Positions 42,666 through 50,519 of a stretch of DNA of 64,000 nt are shown piece after piece. The stretch's first letter is position 1. Each line of letters begins with the position of its first letter. The position numbers and the translations under genes are program-made. The DNA comes from Leptospira chreensis (GTDB lineage Bacteria; Spirochaetota; Leptospiria; Leptospirales; Leptospiraceae). Location: positions 186,001 through 250,000 of the forward strand of contig NZ_JAFFPS010000031.1 of NCBI RefSeq assembly GCF_016919165.1. Reading direction: 5' to 3'. Below the pieces are notes generated by a model. It was not told the DNA's origin. It saw only the letters and a list, made by a program, of their open reading frames with translations, and made no database searches.

Positions 42666-43531
42666 TTAGGTTCCTTAATTTGGATCTTTTGTTTTCTTTT
42701 ATCTAATTCCATATCAATGTCTCTTTTTTTATAACGACCGTAGATATGGCCCGGGATGACTGCAACGGCAGTGATGGGATTGGCCACCACATCACCAATG
42801 GCTCCTCCCACATAAGTCGAATAAGCTGGTGTGAGTAACTCGTAAGAAGATTCCAATTGTTCTTTATCATTTTTTTCTGCAAAATAATTTAAGGCATCAT
42901 CGGAGGCTCTTGCTTCATGATAAAGTGCACCGATCACAGGAATGGCATAAACAGTAGCATATAAAGTTCTTTTTTCTCTTTGTGCAAAGTCTTTGGCATG
43001 TCCTCCTTCATGAATCACAACAGGAGGTAGGTCTGAATACACATTGATGGTGTTGGTAAAAGAATTGTAATGATCCCCACCAATCGTTCCCGCAAACAAA
43101 CGACCAGGAAGAAAGGTATAAGCCAGTAAAGAAATGGATCCAAAAAAATACCGAACCACAGGATTGATATTTTTATTTTTAGGGAGTCGTTTCCATTCCG
43201 AAAGCGGGGCATATTGATTGAAACGCACCTTCACATCACGCAGGTTATTTTCTTTGATATATCGAATCAAATAATCTTTGGTTTCTTTCGAAATATGATG
43301 GTTGTCTGCTTTTAGATTGAGAAGCACAAGCTTAGAGGGAAGAGAAAAAATCCAATTCCCCGCTTGGTCCAAAATCCAAACGGGTTCTCCTTCTTCAAAT
43401 TGTGGATCGTCTTCAGTAAATTCAGGGCTCGGAAGATACGGATTTCCATAATTATATGGTTTTTCTAATGAATAACAGTTTGTGAAATGAAATGAAATCC
43501 AAAGGAGAATGAGAAGGACGCGGAATTTCAT
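42662..43531 (-). CDS. Lipoprotein with HExxH zinc-peptidase-like motif
   Basis: A 289-residue protein with signal MKFRVLLILLWISFHFTNC (Cys19 lipidation). The mature region begins with acidic linkers (EFTEDDPQFEEGEPVWI). A hydrophobic stretch lies near 130-145, and PPVVIHEGGHAKDFAQREKRTLYATVYAIPVIGALYHEARASDDALNYF carries His174-Glu175-x-x-His178, the zincin pattern. A Glu in YHEARASDD, about 30 residues further, is a candidate third ligand. It may be an envelope metalloprotease or a non-catalytic relative. It overlaps pyrF and the next lipoprotein gene by 4 bases each. Confidence 0.72.
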   Translation of the reverse strand: MKFRVLLILLWISFHFTNCYSLEKPYNYGNPYLPSPEFTEDDPQFEEGEPVWILDQAGNWIFSLPSKLVLLNLKADNHHISKETKDYLIRYIKENNLRDVKVRFNQYAPLSEWKRLPKNKNINPVVRYFFGSISLLAYTFLPGRLFAGTIGGDHYNSFTNTINVYSDLPPVVIHEGGHAKDFAQREKRTLYATVYAIPVIGALYHEARASDDALNYFAEKNDKEQLESSYELLTPAYSTYVGGAIGDVVANPITAVAVIPGHIYGRYKKRDIDMELDKRKQKIQIKEPK

Positions 43532-44259
43532 AAACTTTCCATGATTTCCTTGAGTTTTGGATCGACTGGTTCTTGTTTTGCGGGACTTTGTTTTTGTTTT
43601 GTCGGCACGGGTTCCGATTGTGGCACTTCTTCCACCGGAGAACTTCCGTTATATCCAGATAATACTTCCAATCTTGCAAAAAACTCGGATAAAGAATTCC
43701 TACCCAATTGGTTGAGTTGGTCTTCCCGGTTCCCTCGAAATCCATTGTATGGCACATACCAAAGTAATGGAACGACGGTTAAGATACTTCCCGTCAAATA
43801 ACAATTGGTCACACGGGAATCGATTTCATCATAGTAAGAAAAAACTTCTTCGGGACCGCTTCCAATCTGAATTCTCACTTTCAAACGCACAAAACTTAAA
43901 TTTTTAGAACATCTGTCTAGGGAAACCAATTGGAATTCATCCACTAAAATCTTTCCACCTCTATCGAGTAACAAGGGATAACGATTCCCTCGCATAGAAA
44001 GTTCTTTTCGTATCAAATAAGTGAGTGGACCATATTCATTCGGAAGTCCTTCAGGACTTACAAAATACCCATCATACGTCGCCATCTTCATTCGGTTCTC
44101 TTCTTTGACTTTGATCTCAATATGATCCATTTTTTTGACAAATTCAAAAGAAGTTTCATTCGGGAAAGGACGATAGACACGAAGGGAAATCCCACAGCCC
44201 ATAACAAAAAAAGAACTCAACAAAAGTAATATCGAAGAAATACGGATTCTAAAAAACAT
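43528..44259 (-). CDS. Hypothetical lipoprotein
   Basis: A 243-residue protein with signal MFFRIRISSILLLLSSFFVMGC and lipidation Cys22. The ATG at 44259 is preferred (GGAT about 8 bases upstream) over TTG 44271. The middle part (KKMDHIEIKVKEENRMKMATYDGYFVSPEGLP...GKILVDEFQLVSLDRCSKNLSFVRLKVRIQIGSGPEEVFSYYDEIDSRVTNC) is beta-rich and contains two Cys. One hydrophobic stretch (GSILTVVPLLWYVPYNGF) may contact the membrane. The C-terminus is Pro/Gln/Lys-rich and probably disordered. It overlaps its neighbours by 4 and 11 bases. Confidence 0.72.
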   Translation of the reverse strand: MFFRIRISSILLLLSSFFVMGCGISLRVYRPFPNETSFEFVKKMDHIEIKVKEENRMKMATYDGYFVSPEGLPNEYGPLTYLIRKELSMRGNRYPLLLDRGGKILVDEFQLVSLDRCSKNLSFVRLKVRIQIGSGPEEVFSYYDEIDSRVTNCYLTGSILTVVPLLWYVPYNGFRGNREDQLNQLGRNSLSEFFARLEVLSGYNGSSPVEEVPQSEPVPTKQKQSPAKQEPVDPKLKEIMESL

Positions 44260-45508
44260 AAGTATATCCAAAGTATAAATTCTGAATTAGATAACTTCGG
44301 GAAAGACGTTTGTCCCGACCATCTGCTTCATAATAAGCAGAAGTTAAGTAATAATCTCTCGCTCCCGAATGAAACGAATCTTGATTTAAGGCCCGAATTC
44401 CAGGCGCATAAGATTCGTTAGCCCTCCAGATGTATTGGATGACTTGTAATCCCAAGTGAAATTTATGATGGTCTAAGGGTTGCCAGTTGAATTGTCCTAC
44501 CAAATCAAGTCCAACAATCGTTGTTTGGACTGGTTTTTCTGAAAATACAGAATAGGCTTCGTCCCCAAGAACCGTGCCTTCCGCAAATCGGGGAACCCCA
44601 CCCGTTTGGGTAAAAATATCCCTTCTGTATTGCAGTCGACCCAGAGGAGTAAAAAACAAATCTCCTCCCAATTCATAAGAAAAACCATCTTCTAATTTGT
44701 GATAAAATTTGAATCCAGTGCTTGGTGCAAGATAGCGCATTGAATCTCGCATAATTCCTGTTTGCCGCATGGTCTGAGAAGAAAAAACAGAATTGGTATG
44801 AAAAGACCCGGCTCGAATTCCGAAATCCCAACTATAACCAATATTTTTAGAAAACTCTTCGTAAATTTTTACAACTAATTTATGTTCTGCGCTATACAGA
44901 CGATCCGAATGGTATGCCGACTGGGTCTCACCCAAAATTCCTATAGAAAGAGAATCATTCGTTGTTTGAAACTGGAGGTATACATATTCCAATCCCCATT
45001 TTGCCGACTTATGTTTGTATGCCACTCGAGGAGAAAAAGAACCAGAAACTCGATTCGAATCCTCAGGCTGGTAGGAATAAGGAAGAGTTCGAATGTTCTG
45101 GTATCCGATGGGAGACCTAGGATAATACGGTGTGCCTCCTTGGAAAGCCACACGACCATTATCAAGGGCCCAATCATTCCCTGGAGAAAACACTCCAAAC
45201 TGAGCGAGTCCCCGAAATCCAATCTCCCAAGTTCCTTGGAAAAATTCCAAAGAACCCTCTTTGGTTGCGGGGATGTTTTTTGTGGGAGAAATATATTCCT
45301 TTTCCGGATTTCTCTCACGAAACTGATCGGCCCGAATCCGTTTTACCTGGGAGCGAAGTTCTTCCGCTTTTTTGGGATGCCCACGTTCCTCATAGGATTC
45401 CGCTTCTAATTCTAAGTCTGTGGCTTTCGTTTCCTCTGCCCAAAGGAAATGGGGAGTTACGAAAAAAGATAACAGTATTAAAACTAAAAAAACGAAAATC
45501 CGTTTCAC
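44249..45508 (-). CDS. Putative outer-membrane beta-barrel protein
   Basis: A 419-residue protein. GTG 45508 with AAAGGAT ten bases upstream gives the signal peptide VKRIFVFLVLILLSFFVTPHFLWA, so the longer frame to 45613, which is antisense to nothing useful and overlaps speE, is rejected. A charged helical stretch (about 30-80, EERGHPKKAEELRSQVKRIRADQF) precedes a long series of amphipathic strands rich in Tyr/Phe/Gly and ends in a terminal aromatic residue (NLYFGYTYVF), the usual signature for barrel insertion by BamA. Porin or adhesin function cannot be told. It follows speE by 7 bases. Confidence 0.78.
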   Translation of the reverse strand: MKRIFVFLVLILLSFFVTPHFLWAEETKATDLELEAESYEERGHPKKAEELRSQVKRIRADQFRERNPEKEYISPTKNIPATKEGSLEFFQGTWEIGFRGLAQFGVFSPGNDWALDNGRVAFQGGTPYYPRSPIGYQNIRTLPYSYQPEDSNRVSGSFSPRVAYKHKSAKWGLEYVYLQFQTTNDSLSIGILGETQSAYHSDRLYSAEHKLVVKIYEEFSKNIGYSWDFGIRAGSFHTNSVFSSQTMRQTGIMRDSMRYLAPSTGFKFYHKLEDGFSYELGGDLFFTPLGRLQYRRDIFTQTGGVPRFAEGTVLGDEAYSVFSEKPVQTTIVGLDLVGQFNWQPLDHHKFHLGLQVIQYIWRANESYAPGIRALNQDSFHSGARDYYLTSAYYEADGRDKRLSRSYLIQNLYFGYTYVF

Positions 45509-45515
45509 AAAGAAT

Positions 45516-46361
45516 CTATCCTTTTCTTTTGATATAAGCTTTTGCAAATTCAGGAAGTACAAAAGCGGCTTTGTGAATTTCTGGACTATAGTATTTGAGT
45601 CCTTTAGGAACACGTTTCGGATCTGGTGTTACAGAATAAGGATCAATCGCATTGGATAAAAAAGTAAACCCAATGATTCCTGACGGGTATGTCGGAATGG
45701 TTGTGTAATAGTATCCATACTCAGGAAAAATTTTCGGAATGAAATCAAATAGAGAAGAGATCACATCTCCATGATACCAAAAAGATTCCGCTTGTGTGGC
45801 AATGATTCCTGTTGGTTTTAAGGCACTTGCCATATCACGAAAAAATGGTTCTTTAAAAAGTACTTCTGCCGGGCCCACAGGATCACTGGAATCCACGAGG
45901 ATCACATCGAAACGACCTTGATTTTCACGAGCAAATTTGGCACCATCATCATAATAATGAATGACTTTCGGATCTTTCATCGCATCCGCACATTCTGGAA
46001 AGTATTTATAACTAATATCGACTACGGCTTTGTCAATCTCGCATAACACAACTTCTTTGACGGAAGGGTGTTTTAAAACTTCGCGAACCGTTCCCCCATC
46101 TCCCCCACCAATCACAAGTACGGATTCTGGGTTTGGGTGGCTCATCATAGGAATATGAGCAATCATTTCATGGTAAGAATGTTCATCTTTATTTGTAACC
46201 ATTGTTACACCATCAAGTGTAAACATTCGGCCAAAGGATTGTGTTTCAAAAATATCGATTTTTTGGAACGGAGATTGTAGGCTTTCGATTGTTTTTGTTA
46301 CCCGGTAACTGACTGCGCGCCCTTTTTCTAATTCCAATTTTTCGGTATACCAAATCTCCAT
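45516..46361 (-). CDS. speE: Spermidine synthase (polyamine aminopropyltransferase)
   Basis: A 281-residue enzyme transferring an aminopropyl group from decarboxylated SAM to putrescine. MEIWYTEKLELEKGRAVSYRVTKTIESLQSPFQKIDIFETQSFGRMFTLDGVTMVTNKDEHSYHEMIAH is the classical N-terminal beta domain. VLVIGGGDGGTVREVLKHP binds the nucleotide, and DVILVDSSDPVGPAEVLF carries the catalytic Asp. Length is normal. The ATG has an AGGAG site. It is the first gene of the long minus-strand run down to the CFA gene. Confidence 0.96.
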   Translation of the reverse strand: MEIWYTEKLELEKGRAVSYRVTKTIESLQSPFQKIDIFETQSFGRMFTLDGVTMVTNKDEHSYHEMIAHIPMMSHPNPESVLVIGGGDGGTVREVLKHPSVKEVVLCEIDKAVVDISYKYFPECADAMKDPKVIHYYDDGAKFARENQGRFDVILVDSSDPVGPAEVLFKEPFFRDMASALKPTGIIATQAESFWYHGDVISSLFDFIPKIFPEYGYYYTTIPTYPSGIIGFTFLSNAIDPYSVTPDPKRVPKGLKYYSPEIHKAAFVLPEFAKAYIKRKG

Positions 46362-46442
46362 TGATTTCTCCTAAGGTTTCTCTCTTTGAACCAGATTTGA
46401 TATAGGATGAGTAAGGTGTAGTTTTTTTTAAAGTTTCTTGGT

Positions 46443-46943
46443 TTGGAGAAGATTAAAAATTCAACTTGGCGGGAACTGGGTGCTTCGGTTCCATTGCCTT
46501 GTATGCAGAAATATTCCCGTGTTTTTTACCTAGTTGGTTTTTTATCCATGCCACTTTTCATTTTACTATTGGTGTATGGTTATATCAAAATCAACGAAAT
46601 GGTGAGTGAAGAAATCCATTGGGGTCATAACAAATCCTTCGCTTTCGGACAGGCTTCCCGTGAAGGAAAACTCATCCTTCTTGCCGTGACCAAATCTCGT
46701 TGTGAGATGCTCCAAGGCCTCGAATGCGGCGAAGGAAAACCAGACCTCGGCACTTATGTCCTTCTCAACTATACACCCAGAGAACAGGAATTCCAAACCC
46801 TGATTTTGGATGACCGGTTTGCTTCTTTAAAAACAGAACCCCTTCCACAATATTTTCTCTTAAATTCTACCGGGGAAATCCGTCATATGTCAGCGCAACT
46901 TCCCAGTGTGGAAGAGATGCAAAAACTACCCAAAAAAGAATGA
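46443..46943 (+). CDS. Membrane-anchored hypothetical protein, possibly thioredoxin-like
   Basis: A 166-residue protein from TTG 46443, or 146 residues from ATG 46503 (MQKYSRVFYLVGFLSMPLFILLLVYGYIKI). One N-terminal membrane segment is followed by IHWGHNKSFAFGQASREGKLILLAVTKSRCEMLQGLECGEGKPDLGTYVLLNYTPREQEFQTLILDDRFASLKTEPLPQYFLLNSTGEIRHM. The order 'A...gKliLlavt...C......D...yvlLn.......l...f....lPqyfLLns.Gei' fits a thioredoxin-type fold without a CxxC active site. The two Cys are 8 residues apart. Neither start has a clear ribosome site. It is divergent from speE. Confidence 0.62.
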   Translation: MEKIKNSTWRELGASVPLPCMQKYSRVFYLVGFLSMPLFILLLVYGYIKINEMVSEEIHWGHNKSFAFGQASREGKLILLAVTKSRCEMLQGLECGEGKPDLGTYVLLNYTPREQEFQTLILDDRFASLKTEPLPQYFLLNSTGEIRHMSAQLPSVEEMQKLPKKE

Positions 46944-46971
46944 GCTTTTTTAAATCCTAAGGAAAATTCTC

Positions 46972-47009
46972 TTGCAAGTTGGTAACAACCACCATACCCT
47001 ATGGGGTAT
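46972..47009 (+). promoter_or_regulatory. Promoter with CsoR/CstR-like operator upstream of DUF302 gene
   Basis: TTGCAA (46972-46977) is a possible -35. The perfect inverted repeat ATACCC-TATG-GGGTAT (46994-47009) overlaps the expected -10 position 17 bases later and ends 17 bases before the DUF302 start. Alternating A/T and G-C tracts of this form are the operators of CsoR/RcnR/CstR-family metal or persulfide repressors. The regulator gene itself is not in the window. Confidence 0.6.
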
Positions 47010-47026
47010 GCACTTGCGGAGGATTT

Positions 47027-47416
47027 ATGTTAGGACTCACCGTTCACAGAAAAAAAAGTTTTGAAGATACCATCACCGACACTACCGAAGCACTAAAAAA
47101 AGAAGGTTTTGGGGTCTTAACCACAATTGACGTCAAACACACACTCAAAGAAAAGATCGGGGTTGATTTCAAAAGATACACCATCCTCGGAGCGTGTAAC
47201 CCCAGTTTTGCGCACAAAGCCCTTCAGACAGCCGATGAGATTGGACTTTTACTTCCCTGCAATGTTGTCGTTACAGAAGAAAAAAACGGGGAAACCAAAG
47301 TTTCTATCTTTGATCCCATGACCATGACAAAACTAGTCCAAAATCCCGAACTCGAAAGGATTGCGAAAGAAGTACAAGAAAAATTAATTCAAGTCATCCA
47401 CCACTTACACGAATGA
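47027..47416 (+). CDS. DUF302 domain protein
   Basis: A 129-residue soluble protein of the DUF302 family. MLGLTVHRKKSFEDTITDTTEALKKEGFGVLTTIDVKHTLKEKIGVDFKRYTILGACNPSFAHKALQTADEIGLLLPCNVVVTEE carries the typical 'GACNPxxAxxAL...iglLLPCNvvv' core with two conserved Cys. The ATG has GGAGG at ideal spacing, so the open frame extending to 46979 is not used. Function is unknown. DUF302 genes are often regulated with copper or sulfane-sulfur genes, and the CsoR/CstR-like palindrome directly upstream supports such control here (inference). Confidence 0.9.
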   Translation: MLGLTVHRKKSFEDTITDTTEALKKEGFGVLTTIDVKHTLKEKIGVDFKRYTILGACNPSFAHKALQTADEIGLLLPCNVVVTEEKNGETKVSIFDPMTMTKLVQNPELERIAKEVQEKLIQVIHHLHE

Positions 47417-47440
47417 TTTTGATTTTATAAAATAGGTGGG

Positions 47441-47576
47441 CGCCTCGCCATTGGATTTAAATTTCCACATTCGATCCATGAGGCGATCCCGCTTTCCGCT
47501 CCAATCTTTCTGGAAGGCTTGTTGTATTAGAATTAGTTCTTCCACCAGAAAGGATTTCCGCTGCAATCGGTGGCGC
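47441..47576 (-). repeat. Dispersed structured repeat, copy 2
   Basis: Second copy of the element at 8245-8349, in opposite orientation, filling most of the 47417-47637 gap. Read on the minus strand, the arms match copy 1 almost base for base, and AATCCAATGGCGAGGCGC is identical. The central stem is AATCCTTTCTGG with CCAGAAAGATT, again with one bulged C. The upper part of the stem differs from copy 1 (CTGG/CCAG versus CGCA/TGCG), a set of compensatory changes. The loop is about 31 bases instead of 2 and holds its own AGAA-CTAA-TTCT mini-hairpin. Outer GCGCC/GGCGC arms can also pair in this copy. A 69-codon frame (47405-47614, minus) lies inside the repeat and is probably not a gene. Confidence 0.8.
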
Positions 47577-47637
47577 GGGGAAGTTTTCATTCTATCATTT
47601 TTCAATCCCCACACCTTTGACTTATCCGAAACTTACA

Positions 47638-48033
47638 TCACTTACAAAAAGCAGGTAAGGTTTTTGTCCGAACATAACATACGGTAACTCCTTCCGTAGT
47701 CATACCAAAAAGATTGAGAGGGCCTCCTACTGGATACTGTGCCGTCGAAGCAGGACCTTCTTGCCAATTGATATTATAGTTTCCTTCCTTGCCGACGATC
47801 TGTCCCTTAACAACACTGCTTGTTTTTTTATAACAAGATTTGATATCCCGATTGTTACTGATGATCAGCCAAGCGATTGGATTCGGAGAAGGATTGGTTA
47901 CACAATTGGATGTCAAAACCCAATTCCCTTCCAGGATGGTCTTTCCTTCTTCGGCCCCCACTTTTGCTCCTGACTGGCAATGGAACACAAATGCAGAAAC
48001 AGCGAACGCTAATACAAAAGTTATTTTTTTCAA
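47638..48033 (-). CDS. Small hypothetical lipoprotein
   Basis: A 131-residue protein with signal MKKITFVLAFAVSAFVFHC and lipidation Cys19. The TTG start has GGAG ten bases upstream. The mature part reads like a small lipocalin- or META-like sheet: GKTILEGNWVLTSNCVTNPSPNPIAWLIISNNRDIKSCYKKTSSVVKGQIVGKEGNYNINWQEG, then VTVCYVRTKTLPAFCK. Four Cys in the mature part could form two disulfides. The family is not recognised. It is convergent with the DUF302 gene across the repeat element and divergent from the ATPase-nuclease island. Confidence 0.72.
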   Translation of the reverse strand: MKKITFVLAFAVSAFVFHCQSGAKVGAEEGKTILEGNWVLTSNCVTNPSPNPIAWLIISNNRDIKSCYKKTSSVVKGQIVGKEGNYNINWQEGPASTAQYPVGGPLNLFGMTTEGVTVCYVRTKTLPAFCK

Positions 48034-48075
48034 AACAGGCTCCTTTGCAGAAATATATTATTTCCACAAGGAGAG

Positions 48076-48106
48076 ATTAAAGACCAGAAATCGAAAGGTC
48101 TGTCAA
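48076..48106 (-). promoter_or_regulatory. Possible promoter of the lipoprotein at 48033; notes on the 48034-48344 gap
   Basis: On the minus strand, TTGACA (48106-48101) is followed after 19 bases by TTTAAT (48081-48076), a fair sigma-70-type pair that would start transcription about 35 bases before the lipoprotein. The rest of the 311-base gap (48107-48344) becomes very AT-rich toward the island. It contains no gene I can support and no clear plus-strand promoter for the first ATPase gene. Confidence 0.4.
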
Positions 48107-48344
48107 ACTTTATTGCATTGATTTGGAATTATTTTAAAAATTTTCAAATAAAGTTTGAAGGTGCTTTTTCCTTCCTTTTATCTCTTTCGGCAAAATCATA
48201 GAACAGTGGTCATTCGGCACCTAACTGGTATGTCAAAATATAATAATATTTTAATTGTGGATTCAATTTTTATTGAAGGATGTGGATGGATTGGTGTAAG
48301 ATGGCAGTGGATTGATGTTATACGCAAATCTAGAAAAGGGATTT

Positions 48345-50390
48345 ATGAAAATAAAAAAATATAAAATTAAAAATTTCCGAAAACTAAAAGATCTAGAAAT
48401 TTTATTTCAGGATTCTATAAACACAATTGTTGGACCAAATGGAGTTGGGAAAAGTACTATTCTAGATGGCCTTAGAATTCTAAAAAGCATAGCTTTTCCA
48501 AGTTTTGAAAATGAAGGTGTACAGACATTACAGAACATGGGACTCATTATGCCACATAATTCTAATGTTCTACTTTCTGGAATAATCGGAGATAGCAATT
48601 CTTCATGTGAACTATCGATAGAAATAGAAATATCTAAAGATGAGCTAGACTTACTAAAAAAGAATATTTCGCAATTTACTGTGATGCAGTTACAGAATAG
48701 GCAAGGAAGATTAGGTCAAGGAAACATCAACTTTTTGGGTTATCTTTCATCAGATGAAGGAAAAGCAAAGCTTGAAGAAATCAAAAGGAACACATTATCA
48801 GCATTAGAAAAAATGGAATCAAACAGAATACTTTCCGTCAACTTAACTTTTAATTATTCTGAAGAAATCAAAGTAAATGGAGGTTTTGAACAAGAAGCTC
48901 TAAGTTTTTTAATGCAAAATGTCCCTTACTCAAAAACACTCTTTTCAACATTTCCACCTGATAGACATTTCCCTACTGGCGACACAAATGTTCAGCTAGG
49001 ACATGCAGATATAAGTCAACAAGTTCATTCTTATTCAATAAACCCACATTTAAAATTTCAAAGGTTTAAAACTTCGTTAATTTCGGAAATGATGCTTTCT
49101 GAAAATGGATTCGATAGCATTAAAGAAGAATTTACAAGTGTATTTAATGCACTTCTACCAGGTAAATCACTTTCAGGAATTAAACTCGAACAATTCACAG
49201 GAAGATTAAGTATTCTTATAAAAGAAGAACTGTCTAATTCTATCTATGATATAGACTTTCTAAGCAGCGGCGAGAAAGGTATTTTACTCACAACATTTCT
49301 TTTAAGAAGGACTTTAGCGCAAGGAGGGATCGCATTACTTGACGAACCAGAGTTACACCTAAATCCCGCCGTATGTCGTAACATTATCCCGTTTCTAAAA
49401 AACGAAATATCACTTAGCAATAATATTCAAATCATAATGACATCCCATTCTGGAGAGATTTTAACTTCGACGAAAGAAGATTCCGATTTGCGTCTTTTAC
49501 ATTTAATTGACTCAAATACTATCACTCAGATTTATAATAGAGATAAAGATGAAGCCCAACAAGCACTGAAAATGCTTGGAATAGATGCATCAGATATCCT
49601 ATTCAACAAAGGAATTCTTTATTTAGAAGGCACAACCGACGAAGAATATATTCCAGAATTATTTAAAAAAGAAATTGATGGATTTAAAATACGTTCGCTA
49701 GGAGGCAGAACAGAAATCGAAAAAGAAATAGCGCGATTACAAGAAGCTGATAAATCCAATACACTAGATGGATACCATATTTTTATACTAGATAACGATA
49801 ACAAACCAACCACATTAACAAGCTCCGATAGTGTTAAAATAATTCAATGGGATCGCTATAGCATAGAAAATTACTTACTTAATATTGATCTACTATATGA
49901 TATCGTTAAGAAAAATTGCAGAGCAAACACGCCGACAAATCGAGCAGATTTCTCAAGAGAAATAAAAGCATTAGCAATGAATCAATTAAGCTCGATCGTT
50001 GTCTTGGAAAATTATTCTAAATTTTTTCCTGAATCAGTATCAATTTCTAAAAAAATCTTTAAGGAAAAATCATTGCAAGATATAGCAAAAGATCTCCTAG
50101 AAAAACTTAAACTAAAAATTGATGAATTTAAACAGATCACAATAAACGACTGGGAATCTGAATTCATTAAAAAAATTGAAGCAATTAAGACTGAAACAAT
50201 GCAAGATTGGGAAATAAATTGGATAAAAAGATGCCGCGGAAAAGAACTTCTTACTTCAATCTATACTCATTATAATTTCAAAAAAGATTTTAAATCCTTT
50301 ATTATTGAAATTATACGAGAGATGAGAGAAAACAAAGCCGAGGATCTTGGAATATTACAAAATAAATTGAAAGAAGCCTTACCGAAATAA
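48345..50390 (+). CDS. ATPase fused to TOPRIM nuclease (OLD / PARIS AriA-AriB-like)
   Basis: A 681-residue protein starting at ATG 48345 behind AAAGGGA. The N-terminal SMC/ABC-like ATPase has Walker A GPNGVGKST (30-38), signature LSSGEKG (about 306-312), Walker B ALLDEPELHLNP (Asp333, Glu334) and the switch His in MTSHSG. The C-terminal TOPRIM-type domain has GILYLEGTTDEEY (Glu428), FILDNDNK (Asp483-x-Asp485) and a later DRYSIENYLL (Glu508-Asn509). OLD nucleases share the ATPase-TOPRIM layout. The YSIENYLL motif resembles DUF4435 domains such as AriB of PARIS, which makes a fused AriA-AriB protein plausible. No GajB-like helicase is adjacent. It probably senses phage and cleaves nucleic acid (inference). 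Composition is much more AT-rich than neighbouring genes, suggesting transfer. Confidence 0.82.
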   Translation: MKIKKYKIKNFRKLKDLEILFQDSINTIVGPNGVGKSTILDGLRILKSIAFPSFENEGVQTLQNMGLIMPHNSNVLLSGIIGDSNSSCELSIEIEISKDELDLLKKNISQFTVMQLQNRQGRLGQGNINFLGYLSSDEGKAKLEEIKRNTLSALEKMESNRILSVNLTFNYSEEIKVNGGFEQEALSFLMQNVPYSKTLFSTFPPDRHFPTGDTNVQLGHADISQQVHSYSINPHLKFQRFKTSLISEMMLSENGFDSIKEEFTSVFNALLPGKSLSGIKLEQFTGRLSILIKEELSNSIYDIDFLSSGEKGILLTTFLLRRTLAQGGIALLDEPELHLNPAVCRNIIPFLKNEISLSNNIQIIMTSHSGEILTSTKEDSDLRLLHLIDSNTITQIYNRDKDEAQQALKMLGIDASDILFNKGILYLEGTTDEEYIPELFKKEIDGFKIRSLGGRTEIEKEIARLQEADKSNTLDGYHIFILDNDNKPTTLTSSDSVKIIQWDRYSIENYLLNIDLLYDIVKKNCRANTPTNRADFSREIKALAMNQLSSIVVLENYSKFFPESVSISKKIFKEKSLQDIAKDLLEKLKLKIDEFKQITINDWESEFIKKIEAIKTETMQDWEINWIKRCRGKELLTSIYTHYNFKKDFKSFIIEIIREMRENKAEDLGILQNKLKEALPK

Positions 50391-50405
50391 ATTTATACAT
50401 CCACA

Positions 50406-50475
50406 TAACGTCAACTAACCGCTTCGGTACGATCCCTGGTTCTCTATGCGCAATACTGTGTGGTTACAATAGTTA
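50406..50475. other. Imperfect inverted-repeat element between the two ATPase genes (attC-like architecture)
   Basis: Two nested arms pair across the gap: TAAC (50406) with GTTA (50472), then, after unequal spacers of 6 and 5 bases, TAACCGC (50416) with GTGGTTA (50460), one G-T wobble included. R-box/spacer/L-box spacing and a total of 70 bases resemble an integron attC site, but the outer boxes do not fully match the consensus and no integrase is seen. It could equally be a decayed repeat or an mRNA hairpin. Confidence 0.3.
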
Positions 50476-50519
50476 GAAAATTATTAACTAGATAAATCGA
50501 ATATAGGCAAAAAAGGAAT

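Noticed and set aside
47405..47614. 69-codon minus-strand frame that looks like a basic small protein
   Set aside because: It lies almost entirely within the structured repeat whose other copy at 8.25 kb is noncoding, has no ribosome site, and its arms are explained by pairing.
48345..50390. Gabija GajA
   Set aside because: No UvrD-like GajB helicase follows; the next gene is a coiled-coil ATPase with a different C-terminal nuclease.
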